Origin: Pseudomonas sp.
GTDB taxonomy: Bacteria; Pseudomonadota; Gammaproteobacteria; Pseudomonadales; Pseudomonadaceae
Assembly: GCA_007117785.1 (NCBI GenBank)
Contig: SKFV01000316.1
Span: 1 to 6,495 of the forward strand
Length of the DNA stretch: 6,495 nt
Direction: 5' to 3'
The position numbers were made by a program, and so were the translations under genes. Positions 5,536 through 6,495 of this stretch are shown here, piece by piece. Position 1 is the stretch's first letter. Each line of letters starts with the position of its first letter. The notes below the pieces were generated by a model. The model searched no databases, had not been told where the DNA came from, and saw nothing but the letters and a program-made list of their open reading frames with translations.

Positions 5536-6006
5536 TCACTTCTCCAGCAGACTGCGCAGCATCCAGGCGGTTTTCTCGTGCACCTGCAGGCGCTGGGTCA
5601 GCAAGTCGGCACTGGGTTCATCATGGGCGGCGTCACAAACAGGAAAGACCTTGCGCGCAGTTCGCGCACAGGCTTCATGAGCCTGAACCAGAAGACGGAC
5701 CATCTCTGTCGCTTCGGGAACCCCTTCCTCTTCCTTTATGGAGCTGAGCTCAACGAACTGCTTGTAGGTGCCCGGAGCCGGGAAGCCCAGGGTGCGGATG
5801 CGTTCAGCAATGTCATCCACGGCTACCGCCAGCTCGGTATAGTGGGTTTCGAACATCAGGTGCAGGGTTTGAAACATGGGCCCTTTGACATTCCAGTGAA
5901 AATTATGGGTTTTCAGGTACAGCGTGTAGGTATCCGCCAGCAGGTGGGAAAGGCCCTGGGCAATCTGGGCACGGTCACTTTCCTGGATACCGATATCAAT
6001 TTTCAT
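5536..6006 (-). CDS. dps: Dps-family ferritin-like DNA-protection/iron-storage protein
   Basis: A 156-residue Dps-family miniferritin, expected to form a 12-subunit shell that oxidises Fe(II), using H2O2 in typical members, stores the iron and protects DNA in stress. The dinuclear ferroxidase ligands at subunit interfaces are all present with exact family spacing: His37 (NFHWNVKG), His49, Glu53, Asp64 and Glu68 (VAVDDIAERI), matching E. coli His51, His63, Asp67, Asp78 and Glu82. The C-terminal HEKTAWMLRSLL (143-154) is also typical. The N-terminus is short and not Lys-rich, unlike E. coli Dps, so DNA binding is less certain than ferroxidase activity. Cys112 and Cys124 are present. The ATG at 6006 has AAGGAG 5 bases upstream; a longer open frame to 6321 is not family-like and overlaps aspS. 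A probable-DNA-binding stress protein occupies this place in P. aeruginosa. Confidence 0.95.
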   Translation of the reverse strand: MKIDIGIQESDRAQIAQGLSHLLADTYTLYLKTHNFHWNVKGPMFQTLHLMFETHYTELAVAVDDIAERIRTLGFPAPGTYKQFVELSSIKEEEGVPEATEMVRLLVQAHEACARTARKVFPVCDAAHDEPSADLLTQRLQVHEKTAWMLRSLLEK

Positions 6007-6040
6007 GCTTGCTCCTTGATTGGATAAACAGCTCGTTTTC

Positions 6041-6068
6041 AGTATACGGCCAGACCACAGGTCGGCAA
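6041..6068 (-). promoter_or_regulatory. Predicted promoter of dps
   Basis: On the minus strand TTGCCG (6063-6068, four of six) is followed after 16 bases by TATACT (6041-6046, five of six). Transcription would start near 6034, about 28 bases before the ATG. TATACT is also acceptable to the stationary-phase sigma factor RpoS, which fits a dps gene, but the sequence does not separate the two. No OxyR or Fur site could be called with confidence. Confidence 0.55.
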
Positions 6069-6120
6069 CTACATTACTCGCTAACGCCACTGATACTCGC
6101 AGGCTGGTAGGGGTTTCGGG

Positions 6121-6128
6121 TATATTAT
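6121..6128 (+). promoter_or_regulatory. Probable -10 region of aspS
   Basis: The A/T-rich octamer TATATTAT in otherwise GC-rich sequence offers two overlapping -10 boxes (TATATT at 6121, TATTAT at 6123), about 100 bases before the aspS start. No good -35 box lies 16-18 bases upstream, so the call is tentative. The rest of the 222-base dps-aspS intergenic region (6007-6228) shows a TTTCGG repeat (6114 and 6134) and an 8-base palindrome TGCCGGCA (6193-6200), nothing more. Confidence 0.35.
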
Positions 6129-6228
6129 GCGCCTTTCGGATAATACCGCCGCCAAATGATGCCAGCGAAGCTCTCCTGCGAGTTTCCTGCAATGCCGGCA
6201 GACACCAGCAAACAGGATAGATCTCATC

Positions 6229-6495
6229 ATGATGCGTACCCATTATTGCGGCCAGTTGACCCCGAGCCTGGCGGACCAGGAAATTACTCTGTGCGGCTGG
6301 GTGCACCGCCGCCGCGACCACGGTGGGGTGATTTTTCTCGATATTCGCGATCGTGAGGGGCTGGCTCAGGTGGTTTTCGATCCTGATCGCGAAGAAACCT
6401 TCGCTGTAGCTGACCGGGTGCGTAGCGAATACGTCGTCAAGGTCACCGGCAAGGTGCGTCCGCGCCCCGAGGGTGCCGTAAACCCGAATATGGCA
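6229..6495 (+). CDS. aspS: Aspartyl-tRNA synthetase, N-terminal part (cut by window end)
   Basis: The first 89 residues of a class IIb aminoacyl-tRNA synthetase that attaches aspartate to tRNA; the full enzyme is about 590 residues, so the catalytic, GAD and C-terminal parts lie outside the window. What is seen is the N-terminal OB-fold anticodon-binding domain: CGWVHRRRDHGGVIFLDIRD (22-41), AQVVFDP (46-52) and the stretch REGLAQ, nearly identical in my memory to P. aeruginosa AspRS. There are two consecutive ATG codons (6229 and 6232); the first is chosen because known orthologues begin MMR. AGGA lies 11 bases upstream of it. His31 and Gly82, residues tied to recognition of tRNA-Asn as well as tRNA-Asp in the P. 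aeruginosa enzyme, are present, which suggests a nondiscriminating AspRS. It is transcribed divergently from dps. Confidence 0.96.
   Translation, partial: MMRTHYCGQLTPSLADQEITLCGWVHRRRDHGGVIFLDIRDREGLAQVVFDPDREETFAVADRVRSEYVVKVTGKVRPRPEGAVNPNMA

Noticed and set aside
6193..6200. Palindrome TGCCGGCA upstream of aspS
   Set aside because: A single 8-base palindrome in GC-rich DNA is common, and no second half-site or promoter overlap supports regulation.
1..6495. Mobile element, defence system, CRISPR or phage remnant
   Set aside because: All genes are recognisable core or locus-conserved genes with intact frames; no transposase, integrase, terminal repeats, target duplications or spacer arrays were seen.

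Overview
The window looks like core chromosome of a Pseudomonas-type gammaproteobacterium. Moderately GC-rich codon use, an OprD-family porin (a family concentrated in Pseudomonas and relatives), and proteins very close in wording to Pseudomonas ProRS and AspRS support this. From memory, the order proS - oprD-like porin - HIT protein - SlyX - cold-shock-domain protein - Dps - aspS matches P. aeruginosa PAO1 around PA0956-PA0963. Many codons end in A or T and the HIT gene is notably A/T-leaning, so a lower-GC lineage such as Halopseudomonas is possible, but this is not proven.

Layout. Left block (minus strand): proS (2349-616) followed after 10 bases by a small secreted lytic transglycosylase (605-6); the two probably share the sigma70-like promoter at 2390-2418. 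A clear intrinsic terminator (2434-2461) separates proS from an OprD-family outer-membrane porin gene (3758-2484). The 281-base divergent region 3759-4039 carries the porin leader, a perfect 8-bp inverted repeat and the leader of the next operon. Middle block (plus strand): a HIT-domain protein (4040-4489) overlaps slyX (4482-4694) by 8 bases. These converge on a minus-strand cold-shock-domain gene, with a strong hairpin (4740-4764) between them. Right block: dps (6006-5536) lies upstream of the cold-shock gene on the minus strand. The 131 bases between them hold two hairpins, a short direct repeat and a possible promoter. Divergent from dps, aspS starts at 6229 and runs off the window after 89 codons.

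How the genes fit together. The window combines translation (ProRS, AspRS), envelope functions (transglycosylase, porin), stress protection (Dps, the cold-shock-domain protein) and two small poorly understood proteins (HIT, SlyX). I see no mobile element, CRISPR array, tRNA, rRNA, phage gene or defence system, and no broken gene. The most distinctive item is the cold-shock-domain protein: the RNA/DNA-binding domain is at the C-terminus of a protein with about four predicted membrane helices, and its mRNA leader can form a stable hairpin. I find no evidence of a wholly new multi-gene system here.
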